This document shows, piece after piece, positions 48,402 through 61,019 of a stretch of 64,000 bases of DNA. The stretch spans positions 23,513,093-23,577,092 of the forward strand of contig NC_081542.1 of assembly GCF_901000735.1 (NCBI RefSeq). The letters run 5' to 3'. The notes below the pieces were generated by a model that did not search any database, had not been told where the DNA came from, and was given only the letters and a program-made list of their open reading frames with translations. This DNA comes from Corylus avellana. Lineage: Eukaryota > Streptophyta > Magnoliopsida > Fagales > Betulaceae. The stretch's first letter is position 1. Every line of letters begins with the position of its first letter. Position numbers and translations under genes: made by a program.

Positions 48402-48495
48402 TTCGTTTCTCTTTTCTCCGTCTCTATATTTCGTTCTCTTTTTTTCGATCTCTTTCTATTTTTTCTCTGATTCTTCTGGTACAGTTTTTCTGCAA
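48054..48495. mobile_element. PIF/Harbinger-like element, copy C, truncated by gap
   Basis: Begins GGCCTCGTTTGGTTTGCGAA after TTA, as the inverse of the right end of the 24152-25158 element, and runs 442 bases to the gap. It contains a longer (CT)n(TA)n tract (about 48323-48400) than the A copy. Confidence 0.8.
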
Positions 48496-48595
48496 NNNNN
48501 NNNNNNNNNNNNNNNNNNNNNNNNNNNNNNNNNNNNNNNNNNNNNNNNNNNNNNNNNNNNNNNNNNNNNNNNNNNNNNNNNNNNNNNNNNNNNNN
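48496..48595. other. Assembly gap (100 N) at the centre of a large inverted repeat
   Basis: Exactly 100 N separates pieces C and D, which are largely reverse complements of each other. It is a typical place for a wrong orientation or a haplotig join. Confidence 0.95.
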
Positions 48596-48604
48596 AAAAA
48601 AAAA

Positions 48605-49130
48605 AAAAAAAATTGGAATAAATAAATAATTTAAGCCAACTACAGTGACTATTCATGTCGTATTAAAGTAAAATCAAAAGTACGATTCTTGAGATATTAA
48701 AAAAATAATAATAATAATTTAGTCTCAGGAGTCAAATTCTGTTAAAAATTTGTTTTTATTCGCCCATTAATTTTACTTTAATACGATATGAAACAATTTA
48801 TAATTTAAGCCAACTACAATGACTAATTATTTATTTATTTCAAAAAACATTTTTTTTTATACATCCTTTTTTTTTTGTATTTTTTACTCTTTTTTTTTTT
48901 GTTTTTTTACAATTATTTTATTATTTTATTTGTTAAAAGAATAGGTATATTATAGAAATATAAAAAAATAAGTGACATTTTTGGTACATTTTAGTAGTTT
49001 GGAGGCTACTTTAGTACCTTTTAAACATTAAGAAACTATATTGCAAACAACTGATAATTTATGGGTTTTTTTTTATATATATATATATATATTTTTTTTT
49101 CCCTATTTAAAAATTAGATTTAAGAAATTT
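48605..49130. mobile_element. Foldback element, copy D (partial)
   Basis: Matches the inverse of 34392-34860, including the TATTAAAGTAAAATCAAA and ATTATTTTATTTGTTAAAAG words. One arm is cut by the gap. A (TA)n run has expanded at 49075-49092. Confidence 0.6.
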
Positions 49131-49467
49131 TTACAACTTAATTTATAGGAAATTTATATCCATAAAATTTTTGCATAAATGAGACCCTCCCGGCTAAGTA
49201 TTCGTTTGGTTTAGCAGTTTAAAAACATGCTTTTATCAAAAAAATACAGTTTAACGTTTAATAAGCACAATTGCGAGAGAGGAAACACATTGTAAATGAT
49301 CATCGACCCAAAAAATAACATACATTGGAAAAACAATTAACTACAAATATTTTATGATTTTTTTTTTTTTTTTTTATTTATTTATCTTTTACCCTATTTT
49401 CCACATTCTACTAATAAAATAAAATGAAGAAAAGAAGGTGTATGGTGTGGGGAAGCCCATGGGAGTG

Positions 49468-50209
49468 TCATAGATCATCACCGGAGGTGGAATAGAATTG
49501 TAAAGCCAATTCTCTGAAAATCTGAAGCAATCCCTTCATATCATTCCCCCCCACTTCAAGGCAGTCCCTCAGTAACCCACCCTCCGCCACCTCTATCTGC
49601 ACCGTCTCCACCACTTCCCTTAGTGCACCCTATATATATATATATATTCAAACAATTTAACAAACTGTACCAAAAGAATTGGACACAAACCAAGTAAAAG
49701 AGAAAGAACCGTACCCGTTGACGAAACACTTTGAGGAGCCTTTGGAAGAGAGAGTTTGAGATTCCGAGGAAATTTTGGTAATTCCGCCCGACCCAGGCGG
49801 CCCTCGCGGCGTCAGAGCCCAAGCGTGTAAGCTCGCCCAGAGAACTCAGCAGCTTGTTCGCGTCCGAAACGGCGCCGTACAGATCTGCGTAGTTCACGTC
49901 CCTCCACAGGCTCCACGCGTAGTTCTTGAGGTAGTCCCAGCCCCCGGACCACGTGAACCCCAAGAAGCCCAGGCCGAGGCCGCGCTCTAGGTGTTGGGCG
50001 ATGAGCCTGGCCCGGTGCGAGCCCGAGATGTCGCCGCGGGAGGCGCGGAGGTTGGCCACGCGCGTCGTGAGCGAGTGGGCGAGGGAGACCAGGCTTCGGT
50101 ACGATGAGTAGGAGGGGGAATGGGAGGGCTTCGGTGCGGTGCTCAGGAGGAGGAAGAGGATGATGAGGACGCGAGAGTTTGAGGGTGGTGATGGCGCTGT
50201 TTTGGCCAT
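49468..50209 (-). CDS. Small secreted plant protein of unknown function, copy D
   Basis: Exon 1 (49715-50209) and exon 2 (49468-49629) join in phase 0 to 218 residues. The signal peptide and most of the mature protein match the copy at 23230-23977. Differences include an extra residue in the leader (SPPSNS), the insertion SLW after NYAW, TWSGGW in place of ARSVGW, and a shorter tail ending SGDDL. Both copies have intact frames and splice sites and the same GC-rich exon 1. Upstream, D keeps about 250 bases (50284-50530) that are missing from A, so the two genes have different promoters. The function is not recognisable. Confidence 0.8.
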
Positions 50210-50714
50210 TGATTAAGGGCTGATGCCGCTGATCGGACCGTCGAGAGAGAGGCTGCGCGGAAGGATTTTGTGGGACAAGTTCGGTCGGAGTTCTTTTGGA
50301 GCTTCGGAAAAGGAAGAAAGGGATCCTCTGGGTCCCACCGTTTGATAGGCCTACTGGTGACGTGGATGGCCCAGTTCTAGAGCGGGCCTTAGTTGAACAT
50401 TTGGGCTTAACTTTTCTTTTTAAGAGAGAAATCAAATTGAAGTTCACACTACTTCATTTTAATTTTGATAATTAGTTTTTTTTTTTTTTTTTCAAATAGG
50501 TTTATTTAATTAACGATGTGTCACACCACTGAATTACCAACTATATAACGGAGAGAATATGCAACATATAAAAGCTTCAAGAAAGGAATAAGTTGATAAA
50601 GTTGTGCCTTTTGCCTCACACATGCAAATGAATAAATTTGGAGGATTGGGAAGGAATGTTCGTCATCGTCACACCAAAGCACTTCAATCTATAGAGAATA
50701 AATAAATAATGGCA

Positions 50715-50912
50715 TCTTTGGGTGTGTGTTTGAGGGGCCTAATAGTGCGTTTAATATTTAAAACGTTTGTTTGAAAAATAAAAAGAAAAAAAAAATTGAT
50801 AGCACTTTTAAGGGTCCAAAAAGCTCAAAAATAGCCAAAACGCACTTGTGGCAAAAGTTTAAAAACTTTTTTTTGACTTAAAAGCGTTATCTCTCAAACG
50901 CAATCTAAAAAG
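50715..50912. mobile_element. 220-base MITE, copy D
   Basis: Same position and family as 25238-25462. It contains AATAGTGCGTTTAATATTT and TTTTAAGGGTCCAAAAAGC and ends CTCAAACGCAATCTAAAAA. It lacks the long A run of copy A. Confidence 0.6.
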
Positions 50913-51269
50913 AGAGTGGAAGATAATCTGGGTTTTATTCAAACCTCCCATAAGTTATCATTGTTTGCTAATAAGATAAAATTTATTTTTCCTTTTCCTT
51001 TTCAACTCACATTCAATTCCATTCATTTTTATGTATTTTTTTTTTTAAAAAAATTATTATTCAATCCATATGATTCGTATGTGGGTCATACAAATTCAAT
51101 CGTCAATTTAAAAAAGAGTTGGACAAGAGATTGACAATAGTTTAAAGAATAATATGTCTCTATTTTAACATTTTCTCTTAGACTTAACACACTAATTTAT
51201 TTAATTAAAATGAGATGTAAATTGAAGAGACAAAATTCGAACTCAAGTATTACCTCTTGTTCCGAAAAG

Positions 51270-51660
51270 GTGTCAGAAACTTCGGAATGACATGTAAAAA
51301 AAAATAAAAAATAAATAGGGTAAAGTCTATTTAACCTCCCCAAACTACCATCCTAATGACAATCTATCCCAAAAACTATCAATTGCGACCATTTACCCCC
51401 TAAACTACTAAAACAATAACAATGTACCCCCAATTTAAAAAATGACAAAATTACCCATTACTAAAATACAAATAAAAATTTTAATTTTAATTTTTTTTTT
51501 TCAAAATTTTAAGAAAATTTTTGTCTTATTAAAAATTCTATAGGAGTAATTTCGTCATTTTATTAACATTTGGGGTACATTGTCATTTGTGTCTTATTGA
51601 AAATTCAAAAAGGTGTCAAAAACTTCAGAATGACATGTAAAAATAAATAAATTAATAAAA
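51270..51660. mobile_element. D-specific insertion flanked by about 40-base repeats
   Basis: The phrase AAAAAGGTGTCAGAAACTTC and following bases occur at 51266 and again, slightly changed, at 51607. Between them (51314-51600) is sequence with the opposing words GACAATCTATCCCAAAAAC and GGTACATTGTCATTTGTG, so probably another foldback element. Piece A has the phrase only once (25816) and lacks the rest. Confidence 0.5.
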
Positions 51661-51902
51661 AATAAATAAATAACTTTGGGTCGAGGCCGGGTCGGGTCTA
51701 AAGCATGGGTGCATATGTCAGCTAAATGGGCTCTGGTTTCCTGAGATGGAGCATGTTGGACATTGGACGTAAAAAAAAATGAAAATTCTGAAATAAAACA
51801 AAAAAGCCCATCGTTTGCCACTCTTCCTACCCATAAATACACACGTACCAACCTACGTCCAACTCTTTGGCTGGAGGAGCTGGAGATGAGGGACAGGAGT
51901 AG

Positions 51903-52043
51903 ATGCAGCCGACCAAGCCGGTGATGAATCCAGCCCCACCAGCTGGACAGACCTTCTGGTTCGATATCCCTTCTGCCAAGTCCAAGCAGGCTGCTTGAGG
52001 TAGCTTTTTTAATTAGATCTAGTGCCGTGGAAGACTTCTGGAG
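51903..52043 (+). pseudogene. eIF4E-like first-exon fragment, copy D
   Basis: Reads GQTFWFDIPSAKSKQAA, closer to eIF4E at TFWFD than the A copy. Here the Trp codon after QAA is TGA, an earlier stop, and about eight bases before the ending GTGCCGTGGAAGACTTCTGG are deleted. The independent stop in this copy supports neutral decay. Confidence 0.6.
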
Positions 52044-53459
52044 GTGAAGTCTCTTCCTTTTTTTCACTTTTATTATATTATTTTGGGTTTTTTATCTTCT
52101 GGGTTGTCTTTATTTTGGTGCTGAGAGACTGAAAGTTTTGGTTTTGGGGAGCAAAACGGAAAATTTTGATTTGGAAGAAAAAAAGTTTGGAAATTTATAT
52201 TGTTTCTGTGCATAGAGATAGGGTGGTTTTGTTACTGTTTCTGTGCTAATGGATGTTTGAAGTAACCAACATATGTGGATCTGTGATTTTACTTGTGCTT
52301 GTGGTTTGCTGAGATGTCAGACGGACTGAGAATTTTCCTGAAATTTGCTTAGGATAGAGGGCGGTTTGTACTGTTTACATTGTGTAGTTTTGATAAACCG
52401 GTCATGATTTTTGTAGTTTGAATATCATTTTATTATATACTTCTGTTATGTGGTTAATTGTTCAAATGAGGGTAATCTGAATTATTGTTTTTTTTTGTGT
52501 TTTTGCATTCTCATACTACGTGTTTGGTAGGTCTTTAAAGATCAACATCAGCTGGTTAAAGATTCTCGGTTGAAAGGAAACTTAGTATATGTTTTGGGTA
52601 TAGGTGTGTTTGTTTGGTTTGTGGATTTGCTTCTGAAAGACTTTGTTCAAAAAAAGAAAAGAAAAGCAAAATAAAAGTTTGAACACCATCTTTTGAGATC
52701 AGGTTGTTGATGTTTTCAGTTATGGTCTAATTTGAACGCAGATCAAGAGCGTTGGGTGATCTCTCTCTCTCTCTCTCTCTCACAGCTAGTGAACAGCCCC
52801 TTGAACCTCTCTTGTCTTCCCTCTTTGCAATCCAAATCAAACAACTTTGCTTACCTTATCAAAACTCTAAAACCCCACATATTTCCCTGGACATTAGCCA
52901 ACAAATAATTGATCAAAACAAGCCTTAAAATGTCCTTTTATTTGCTGCTGCCTCAAAAATTCTGCAACCTGCCTCTTTTTGCAAGAATCACTGTATTGGA
53001 CTTAAAATTATATAGCTGCTGCCCCTAAACCACAATGTTATTTATATCCATGATATTGTCAAAATGAGATTGCTCTCTAAAAGTTTAAACTTTTGCAGCC
53101 ATTGCTGACTCCATCCTAAATTGCTTGTCCAATTTTATGGATATCCATTAGATTGTCTATATTGAAAAATTCAATGAGCAGAATTTTATCACTTTCCTAA
53201 TTTATGACTATATTGAAGTCATAATCATGAAAGTTCCATTCTTTATGGTAGTTTTGACAAGTTAGTGGATGTAGTTTTAAAATTTATTTATTTATTATCT
53301 GGTTCTGAAACATTAATTTATGTTCCAAGTTTGGACTATGAAAGATGGACAAATAGTCTGGGAGGGGTATCTTTATCATGGTGTTTGAGAAATATAACAC
53401 AACCAATTACTCTATGAGCTTAAATTGTTCAAACAGTGTGTATTGTGTATCTTGATATT

Positions 53460-54920
53460 GTAACTTTTAACCGAACACAAAAATTCAAGTCAAACAGACT
53501 CATTAAAGTATCTTGAGCAACTGAACCAAAATAGCCCAGAAGCTCCATTAGATGAAGTGCCAAACAACAACATTCATGTTTTTTACTTCATCTCAAAATG
53601 ATGAAAAGTTATAGAATATGTTGTAGTCGGTTCAAATAAAGCAGCACCAGAAGCTATTTTTTGCTTAAATTTCTAATACCTATTCTGCCTCGGAGGACCA
53701 CAAGTCCAAACCTATGGTTTAGTTTGGGCCACAGGTAGCTGGTTCATGCCTCAAAATGTGACCTATCTGCCAAGAAACCAAACAGTTTCCTAATTTGCAG
53801 CCAAAAAATGTAATAGAAAATAATCCTGTGAGTTAAGAGCTCAGCTTGCAAGGTGGTGAGGTTTTTGAGTCAGATATTAGGTGTGGGTTATCCCTTTATC
53901 TTATTCCTGGGAATTTCTTGAAAATATTTTCATATTAGTTACTTTCATTGTCTGTTTAGATATGCAGTAGCCAAATTAGAACAAATACAATGATTTGAGG
54001 TTTTTTCTTATTTGGTTTTGGAGTGGTAAAATGAAATGAGAATGAGAATGAGAAAAAAAGTTGTGACTTGTTGGGTTCTTTTTTCCCCTAGAAATAAACT
54101 CTGAGACTTGGCCTAATGAACTGTAGGGGTTATGAATGATTTTTTTTTTTTTTTTTTTTTCTTTTTGATAAGTAAGAAAATGTATAAAATATGCCAAAAA
54201 GAGGCATAACCCATGGATGCAGTAGAAGTTCAAATCGTTTTATGATATCTTTTACTTGTATTCATATATGAGTTATGTTACATGTATTTGCAGTTCAATA
54301 TGTGGATATGATATTTTATGAATTACTGTTATATTACTTCAAAAGAGTATCTTGGAAAAGTACTATTTTTTTGCCAAGTTTTATTTCTTTCTACTATATT
54401 TGTCAAAGTCTGGAACTATTTACTCGTCAGATGAGCTGCTTTAAATATGATACCATAAATGTTGTTTTATGTTTGACTTCACCAAGGAAGCTAGGCTTAT
54501 TGATCATAGTTCTTTTCTGCTGTGTTCTTTGTTAGGAGGACTAACACATTGTTGTAGATGACAAATTCCAGAGGATGCTAGAAGCAATGCATGGTTTCTT
54601 TCGACGGGAAGACAAGGTAGCAACTCTCAAGACGATATTTTGTGCTAATATATATGAGCCAGCACCCACTTCCAACAATCAACAAGTATGGCCAGACAGG
54701 TGATTGGTTTTGCACCTTGATTTGCTATGTAAATTGGAATTAGAGGCTATACCAAAACGCATCCATTTTGATGAGGAAATAGTATTTTCAATTTGATATT
54801 GTGTATTTTCATTTTATGACGCAAAAGAATTGCGCCCTTAGAATTGGTTAAGAGCATTCACTTTCCAAATACCACAGTAGCAACTGTACTTTTGTTTTTG
54901 TTTTCATGAGTAACTAAAAT
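53460..54920. other. 1.46 kb present in D, absent in C, with LINE tail and exon-like stretch
   Basis: The flanks join directly in piece C near 45541. Within it, 54142-54212 reads poly-T then CTTTTTGATAAGTAAGAAAA, a LINE-type 3' tail. 54549-54704 is an open stretch described separately. The remainder is AT-rich. Confidence 0.6.
54549..54704 (+). CDS. Exon-like stretch, unidentified
   Basis: The frame reads HIVVDDKFQRMLEAMHGFFR, then REDKVATLKTIFCANIYEPA, ending WPDR and TGA. An acceptor-like TTGTAG lies near 54557, a GTAGCA after GACAAG, and GGTGATTGG at the end could be a donor. The amphipathic composition is protein-like and unlike the surrounding AT-rich DNA. I do not recognise a family. 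It could be a relic exon or chance. Confidence 0.3.
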
Positions 54921-55870
54921 TTTATAGAAAAAGTGCAAAGCCCTCGTACACGAAAAGTATACAAGAGAGCAAAGACCGTAGGGGAACTAATTTGGGTTAA
55001 CTTCCCTACATTGATGATCAAAATAAAAAGATAATCATATGCCTTCTAATAAATAAAGCTTCTTTATGATTGAATATTCTTCATAAACTTCAGGCTTAGT
55101 GTTCTCCCATTTTTTGATGCTATTAATTTTCAATGGGCTACTTATCACTACAGAACCTAACATACATAGAGATGATATTTCCTTTGAACATTGTTAGTGG
55201 AGTGTTGAGTGCTCTGTCTTGTAATGTGTGTGCCATACAGATCAACTCTTGGTTAGAGGTGGTTTTTTTACATCATATTTACTCACTTTTGTAATGTTAT
55301 ACTAAGAGTTATATAAAAATTAAATATGCGTCTTGGTATAGATTTATATATTAACTTTATATTATAAATATTTTTTACATATGGTATTGAATTTTTAATG
55401 ATATCACAATTATACCTATCACGGGGAATTAAGCATGTGCCTTGCACGTGCCTTCCCAACCAATATTCAAAAGAACTAGCTTGCGTGTGTCCACATACAA
55501 CTGATTTTGGTCAATTTTAAGTGAAGCAAAGATTGTATTTATGCAAGAGAAATGATCTTTTTCCATCTGTTGTACATCTCTGTATAGCAGATTTGCAAAA
55601 GAAATGTAAAGCAGATGTACACCAGATCTCGTATATCTTGTCTCTTTATGCTATGTCACCAAATGAACATGTATCATCTCTCTTTATGCTATGTTATGTC
55701 ATGTATGCAGGAACCTGGCCCAGTAGTTAAGAATATTGATTTCTCTAATGCTCCAAATAGGGAACTTCACAATTTACAACAATACTACTATGTACAGATA
55801 GCAATAGATTTTACATTCATAAACAAAATTTCTTTTCGCTTCATACAAAATGTAGCACTAGATTGTATGC

Positions 55871-57399
55871 TTAATGTACTTCAAGAGGCCAATCATAGGA
55901 GCAAGAAGACCCAATCATCATATCATATTCTTTTTGAACCCATAGATTGTCTTCTAAATCCACAGTTCTTGTCATCTGCAGGGAGGTGCGCAACATTAGA
56001 TATAGCTCCACCCGATGTAGAAAAGCATACTTGATGTGCTAGAAATGTAATCAAGTATTAGATAGAAGAAGGTAACCTTTTGAAGTGCAGCTCGAAAAGC
56101 TTCTCTTTCTGTTTCCCGCCGCTGCTGCTGCTTCAATTTTGCTTCTACCTCATCAACTTCAGCCTTTTTCATTTGGGCTTTAATCTTAATCATCTCTGCA
56201 AGTAAACATTCAACCCTGTCAATGAAAAAGAAATGGTAGATGGATGCCAACAACATAATACAAAACAAATAGTAATGCTGATAGGTAAATAATAGCTACA
56301 TTTATTTTTGTTTCTGAGCATAATAGCTTTATACATAAGCTTTAGAAAATGAGTGCAAAAGAGAATTAGTTTGATAGCATCTTCCCACAGGAAAATTAAT
56401 TTTTTTACCTCTGTGCAGATTTGTATCCATAAGAATTATGAAGAGAAGAAGAACATGATAATGACAAATTTTTCAATTATACCTAGATGATGTAGCTTAT
56501 ATATATAAATGTGTGTTGTAGTTGTTTTTTTTATTGGAAATGCTCATGGATAACTATCAAAACACTTGAACTCTACAGTGTTTTTTTTATTGGATGATTA
56601 TGTGTCAAAACCAGTTGAAGAGGGGCAACTTTATTCAGCAGTGGCACATTTCTTCTAGTCTGGTTGATGAGTCAGACTAACATGACTGGTTGTTTGTGAA
56701 TGGTCTAGCCAAGTGGTTGATCTGTCTTACCCTCAGGAAGTCAGGATTGACCCCCAATAGAATTAGAGTTCTGCACCTAATGACTAGCTTCACTGCTGTG
56801 AGCTGACGGTTAGGCTAATCCCAAGTAGATTTTCTCAGCTTCACGGCCATGGTGATTTCAGAATTACTCTAATGGATGTTTTGAATGTGAGCATGCACAT
56901 TGGCACCATGCCACATGTCATGTACTCTGCATGATACATTTTAGCCATGCATTTCTTTTTTCTTCAAGTAATAATGAAGTCTCATTGACATAGAGTTTTT
57001 ATATATATATATATATAAGCATGGGTGTTCACTGGCGTGTTATTTGTTGCCAGGAATCTAGGCGTGTGACCCAGACAACATGTTCAAACTACATGGGAGT
57101 ACTGGAGGAAAGCCATCAAGTGCATGTTAATTTATCACCATTCCACAGCCTTTCCTGTATTATCCACTGTTGTTTGTAAACTAGTGACCTCATGTTTTTT
57201 CTTTTATTTTCAGATTTATCGCTCATTATCCATTGAAGTAAGTAGGGTAAGGATGATAAGACTAGAAAAAAGAAACAAGTAGGGTAAGGATAAAATGTAA
57301 TGAAGCTACAATAATCCATTTTTCAAACTGTCACTGAATTTTAACATTTAACATTTTTAAATGTTTTTGGTATACCAATAACATTTTTTTGGTATAGTG

Positions 57400-57442
<43 letters not shown>

Positions 57443-59551
57443 CATTTCCAATACAAAAACAACAAATGACAACTATGATTCTATGTTTTGAAATGTGTGT
57501 GGGAGAGAAATGTGAGAGATTACTTTTGGAATTTAAAAAGGTAGGCTTTTAAGTTGAATAGCTTAACCTGACTTTAAACTGAGTGAGTAGGTTACTAAAA
57601 AGAAAAAGAAAAAAACCAAAACGCTCCCACCAACAAGCTGAGCATTATAGAAAAATAAAAAGGCTAATATTGTAAAATTAGCTTAGGAAATCAGACCAAA
57701 ATAAAAACTAAAATTAGCATTTTCAATCCTTAAACAAAGGCCTAGACTATTTTTCAAACAAAAAATTGGCATCATTTTGAAAATTCTTGACCTGCAAGAT
57801 GATGAAATATACCACATCCAACCTAAATTAGAGGTAGAAAACAAATTGTCAAAGTTGCTAACACCAAATTACTTATGATTTCGTGCGACTATCTATGCAA
57901 ATCCTTATTATTACTTGTTTAAGAGAGTCTATAGCAACGAGGTAAAATCTTTTCATCTTTCTCATTTTTACCAAATCTGCATAAAGTAACATCCTAAATC
58001 ACGCACTACTCAATTTGTAATAATTTTAGTTATATAATTTTGTACTCATTTTAAGAGTAAAAAAATTATTAACTTTTATACTCTTAAAATGGTATGCAAT
58101 TATGCAAAAAGCTTAAAATTTATGTTTTTTTTTTTTTTTCTTATTTTTTCTAAAAAGCTCTTTTTAACTATAAAGTTTTACTTCCTAACTCAATATTAAA
58201 TATGCTCTTAGTAATGGAAAACCTCATGACCTCACTCTAGGTTAGACTTATGTGCAAAAGTTTAGCAAATTGCAAAGCTTTCTTTCTTTTCCCCCATTTG
58301 TTTGGCCAAATGTATATAAAAAGTTTTTTTAAAATTTTTTTTTAAAAAATCAATTATTTTTTATAAAAAATATTTAAAGATAAGCATCATTGTGTTTACA
58401 ATTTTTCCTCCCTATGTTTGCCAAATGAAAAGTATTAATTAATCCCGTCAAGTGAAAAATATTAATTAATCATATCACATATAATTGTGAGATCCCAAGT
58501 CTTTTAAATGGAAACTAATTTCATTTTAGTTTTTTATTTGGTTATCAGGAAATAACATATAAAACTTTATGGTCATAGAAAGTCAACAAGAAAATATAGT
58601 ATCCATTGTACTACATATAATACATCAAGAGCTTGTCTTGCAAAATCGAAATGAAGTGCTTGCTCCATGAGATCCTTACAAACATATATATCATATTGCA
58701 CTTGACCTTTTGCAAGTAAAGGGGGGGTTACAAGGGAGGAAAAAAATATTGAGTTGCTTAATTCACCTTTACGCTGTATACTTTTAAATCTTTCTTTTTC
58801 CTGCTGCATCTTCAAAGGATTTGCTTTACCCTAATTACAAGCAAGAAGATAGCATATATAAGCAACTAAGAAAACATAGCACCAAAGATATCAAAATGTT
58901 ACGTCATGATAAAAATCTTGTCTTACATGATCAAAAAGTGTATTCTTTTGTGCTTTCAAAATAGTTTCAGCAAACCGTTTCTTCATCATTGCCGCTCGGA
59001 GAGCCTTCTTTGGCGACTGTTGTACATCAAAAACTGGACATTCTTGGGGAGCAACAGCATCTGTGGCAGCAGGTGTGTGCTGAGAACTAAGGCATGAGTT
59101 TTCATTGTCCAAACCACTTGTAGCCCCTACACATCATCACCAACAGCAAGCCAAAATTAGATCATGGAGAAATACTAGAAAATATGACATATTTATGGTA
59201 ATATAGAAATAGTTACTCACCATCAGAAGCTAGATCCGGATTGCTCATTTGGGATACTGACAAGTATTCTGACAAGCATACTTGTGTGGACGCAAGTTGG
59301 TTGAAAACCCAACCAGTTGGATTAATTCTCCTTTGTTTCAGAGTGGTGGAACACTCTGAACCTAAATTACGATTATTTCTTTGCTTTTTCACTACTTGAT
59401 ATTTCATCAAGTCTGGAGCCTCACGCTTGTGAGGCCTCGGCATAGAATTGTGCGACAGCCCACATGATCGCATACCATGAGTGGCTTCTAGTTGTTCCGA
59501 TGAGAGTTTGACCAAGACCTTCTTTAGTCCTAAGGCTTCACTTGTACCCAT
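55871..59551 (-). CDS. GTE/BET C-terminal-like protein lacking a bromodomain, copy D
   Basis: Exons 59221-59551, 58927-59126, 58767-58830, 56077-56195 and 55871-55975 have exactly the lengths of the copy at 40907-44611 (331, 200, 64, 119 and 105 bases) and join to 272 residues. The SPKKALRAAMMKKRFAETIL core is unchanged. Differences cluster in the end of exon 1 (for example INPTGW for THLAGW and a VCLSEYLSVS stretch), in exon 2 (AVAPQEC for DVALQGC) and in exon 4 (KQQQRRETER, RAALQK). Almost all of those are amino-acid changing. The leader intron and telo-box run are conserved. As in copy C, there is no bromodomain. The gene is inverted relative to C in this scaffold. Confidence 0.7.
56196..58766 (-). 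other. Intron 3 of the GTE-like gene, copy D
   Basis: The mirror of 41690-44285. It contains (TA)n runs at 57002-57017 and 57403-57439 and no exon. Small gaps and substitutions relative to C are more frequent than in the exons. Confidence 0.6.
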
Positions 59552-60607
59552 AATGAGAAACTACAAGAATTAAACAAGGGCAGTTTTCAGGTGTTGGGCA
59601 AGGCAACAACCCCTGCAAAATATTTTTCAGCAGATAAGCAACACAATAAATTATTTGTGGAATGAATATGCAAATGATAAATAATTGCAGCAAAAAAAAT
59701 AATAATAATAAAGAAAGAGATAAATAATGAAATGTGATAGCATAATTAATAGAAGCAGAAAGTATGAGATAATAGTGTTCAACCTATGATACCATCATCA
59801 ATGAGTACCTCCTAATGATTGTAGGCAATGGCTTCACTAATCCAAATGATTTAGGGAACAAGATATACACACATAATATACAGAACATAGCAATGGCTTC
59901 ACTAATCTAACTGATGTGCCTAAACAAAAGTTTTAATTTAATTAAGGTCTACCAGACCGGCCTTAAACTCTATTTGATCTTTCCTTATCTTTTGCTGACC
60001 AAAGGATATATCTGATCACATAATTTTCTTAATGACTATAAGGCATTCCTCACATAATTTTCTGAAGTTCTAAAACTCAAGAAATTAAAACAATTTTCTT
60101 CCTCAGTTTATAATTGATCAGGGAAAAACATAAACGCATATATGATCATTTAGATATTCATGAACTGTATATTGTTGCCTAGAAATGCAGGACAAAGAAA
60201 GAAAATATTTCCTCACTCAAATCCTTCAATACAAACACATGTTATTCAAATTTCCAAAACATACAAACATTTCTGGGTAACCAATCACAGATAATTTCAA
60301 AGAAAAAACACAAAGCACCTCCACCAAGTAACTTGAACCCAACACAATCGGTCCTACAGTTCTTGTGGGATTGCAAATCCTAATTGTTCATCTTGATGAG
60401 TTATGCCTCTGTTTCTTCCAAAAAATTTTCCAATCTCTCAGATCTCGCACATCAATAAAATCCAAAAAAAAAAAAAAAAACGAAGCTCATGGTCCTAGCA
60501 CCCGAAATGATGATAAGAAAAGCTCCAAACGACACAACACAATAAAATTTAAAATTTTGACTCCGTTTTCTTTTCCCGGGAGAGAGCGAAAGAGATCGTT
60601 TCTCTCA

Positions 60608-60634
60608 AACCCTAACCCTAACCCTAACCCTAAT
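60608..60634 (-). repeat. Telomere-like CCCTAA run, copy D
   Basis: The mirror of 39890-39915: four CCCTAA units in the leader intron of the minus-strand GTE-like gene. Confidence 0.85.
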
Positions 60635-60735
60635 TCAAGCCCCCATTCGTCGCCGTCGATTATTGTTTAAAAAAAAAAGCGAGAAAAAGAAAAAGAAAAA
60701 AAAAAAATACAATAAACGAGGGTTAGGTTTTGAGC

Positions 60736-61019
60736 TTACCCCTGTTTTTTGATGGCCGTGCGTCAGAGACAAAGGAATGCAAAACAGGAGTGAGAGAGAG
60801 AGAGAGAGGAGGAGAGCAGATCGGGATTTGGATCGGCGATTCACAGTTATCGAAAACGGCGATCGGTTGTGAGAGAGCGAGAGGAGAGAGCGAATGAGAG
60901 AGTGTAGTTAAGACTGGAGAGTTGAGACTCAAGTAGGCGTAGAGGAATGCTTTTATCCACGCGTCAGGCAGTGATTGGGCAAAGAGGTATTGTAGCTCCG
61001 TAGTTTTGGTCCGAAACAC
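60736..61019 (-). promoter_or_regulatory. Leader (5'UTR) region of GTE-like gene, copy D
   Basis: Nearly identical mirror of 39500-39783, with the same leader-intron donor (GGG followed by GTAAGC) and acceptor (59561-59560). The region further upstream stays similar to C until about 61915. Confidence 0.5.
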
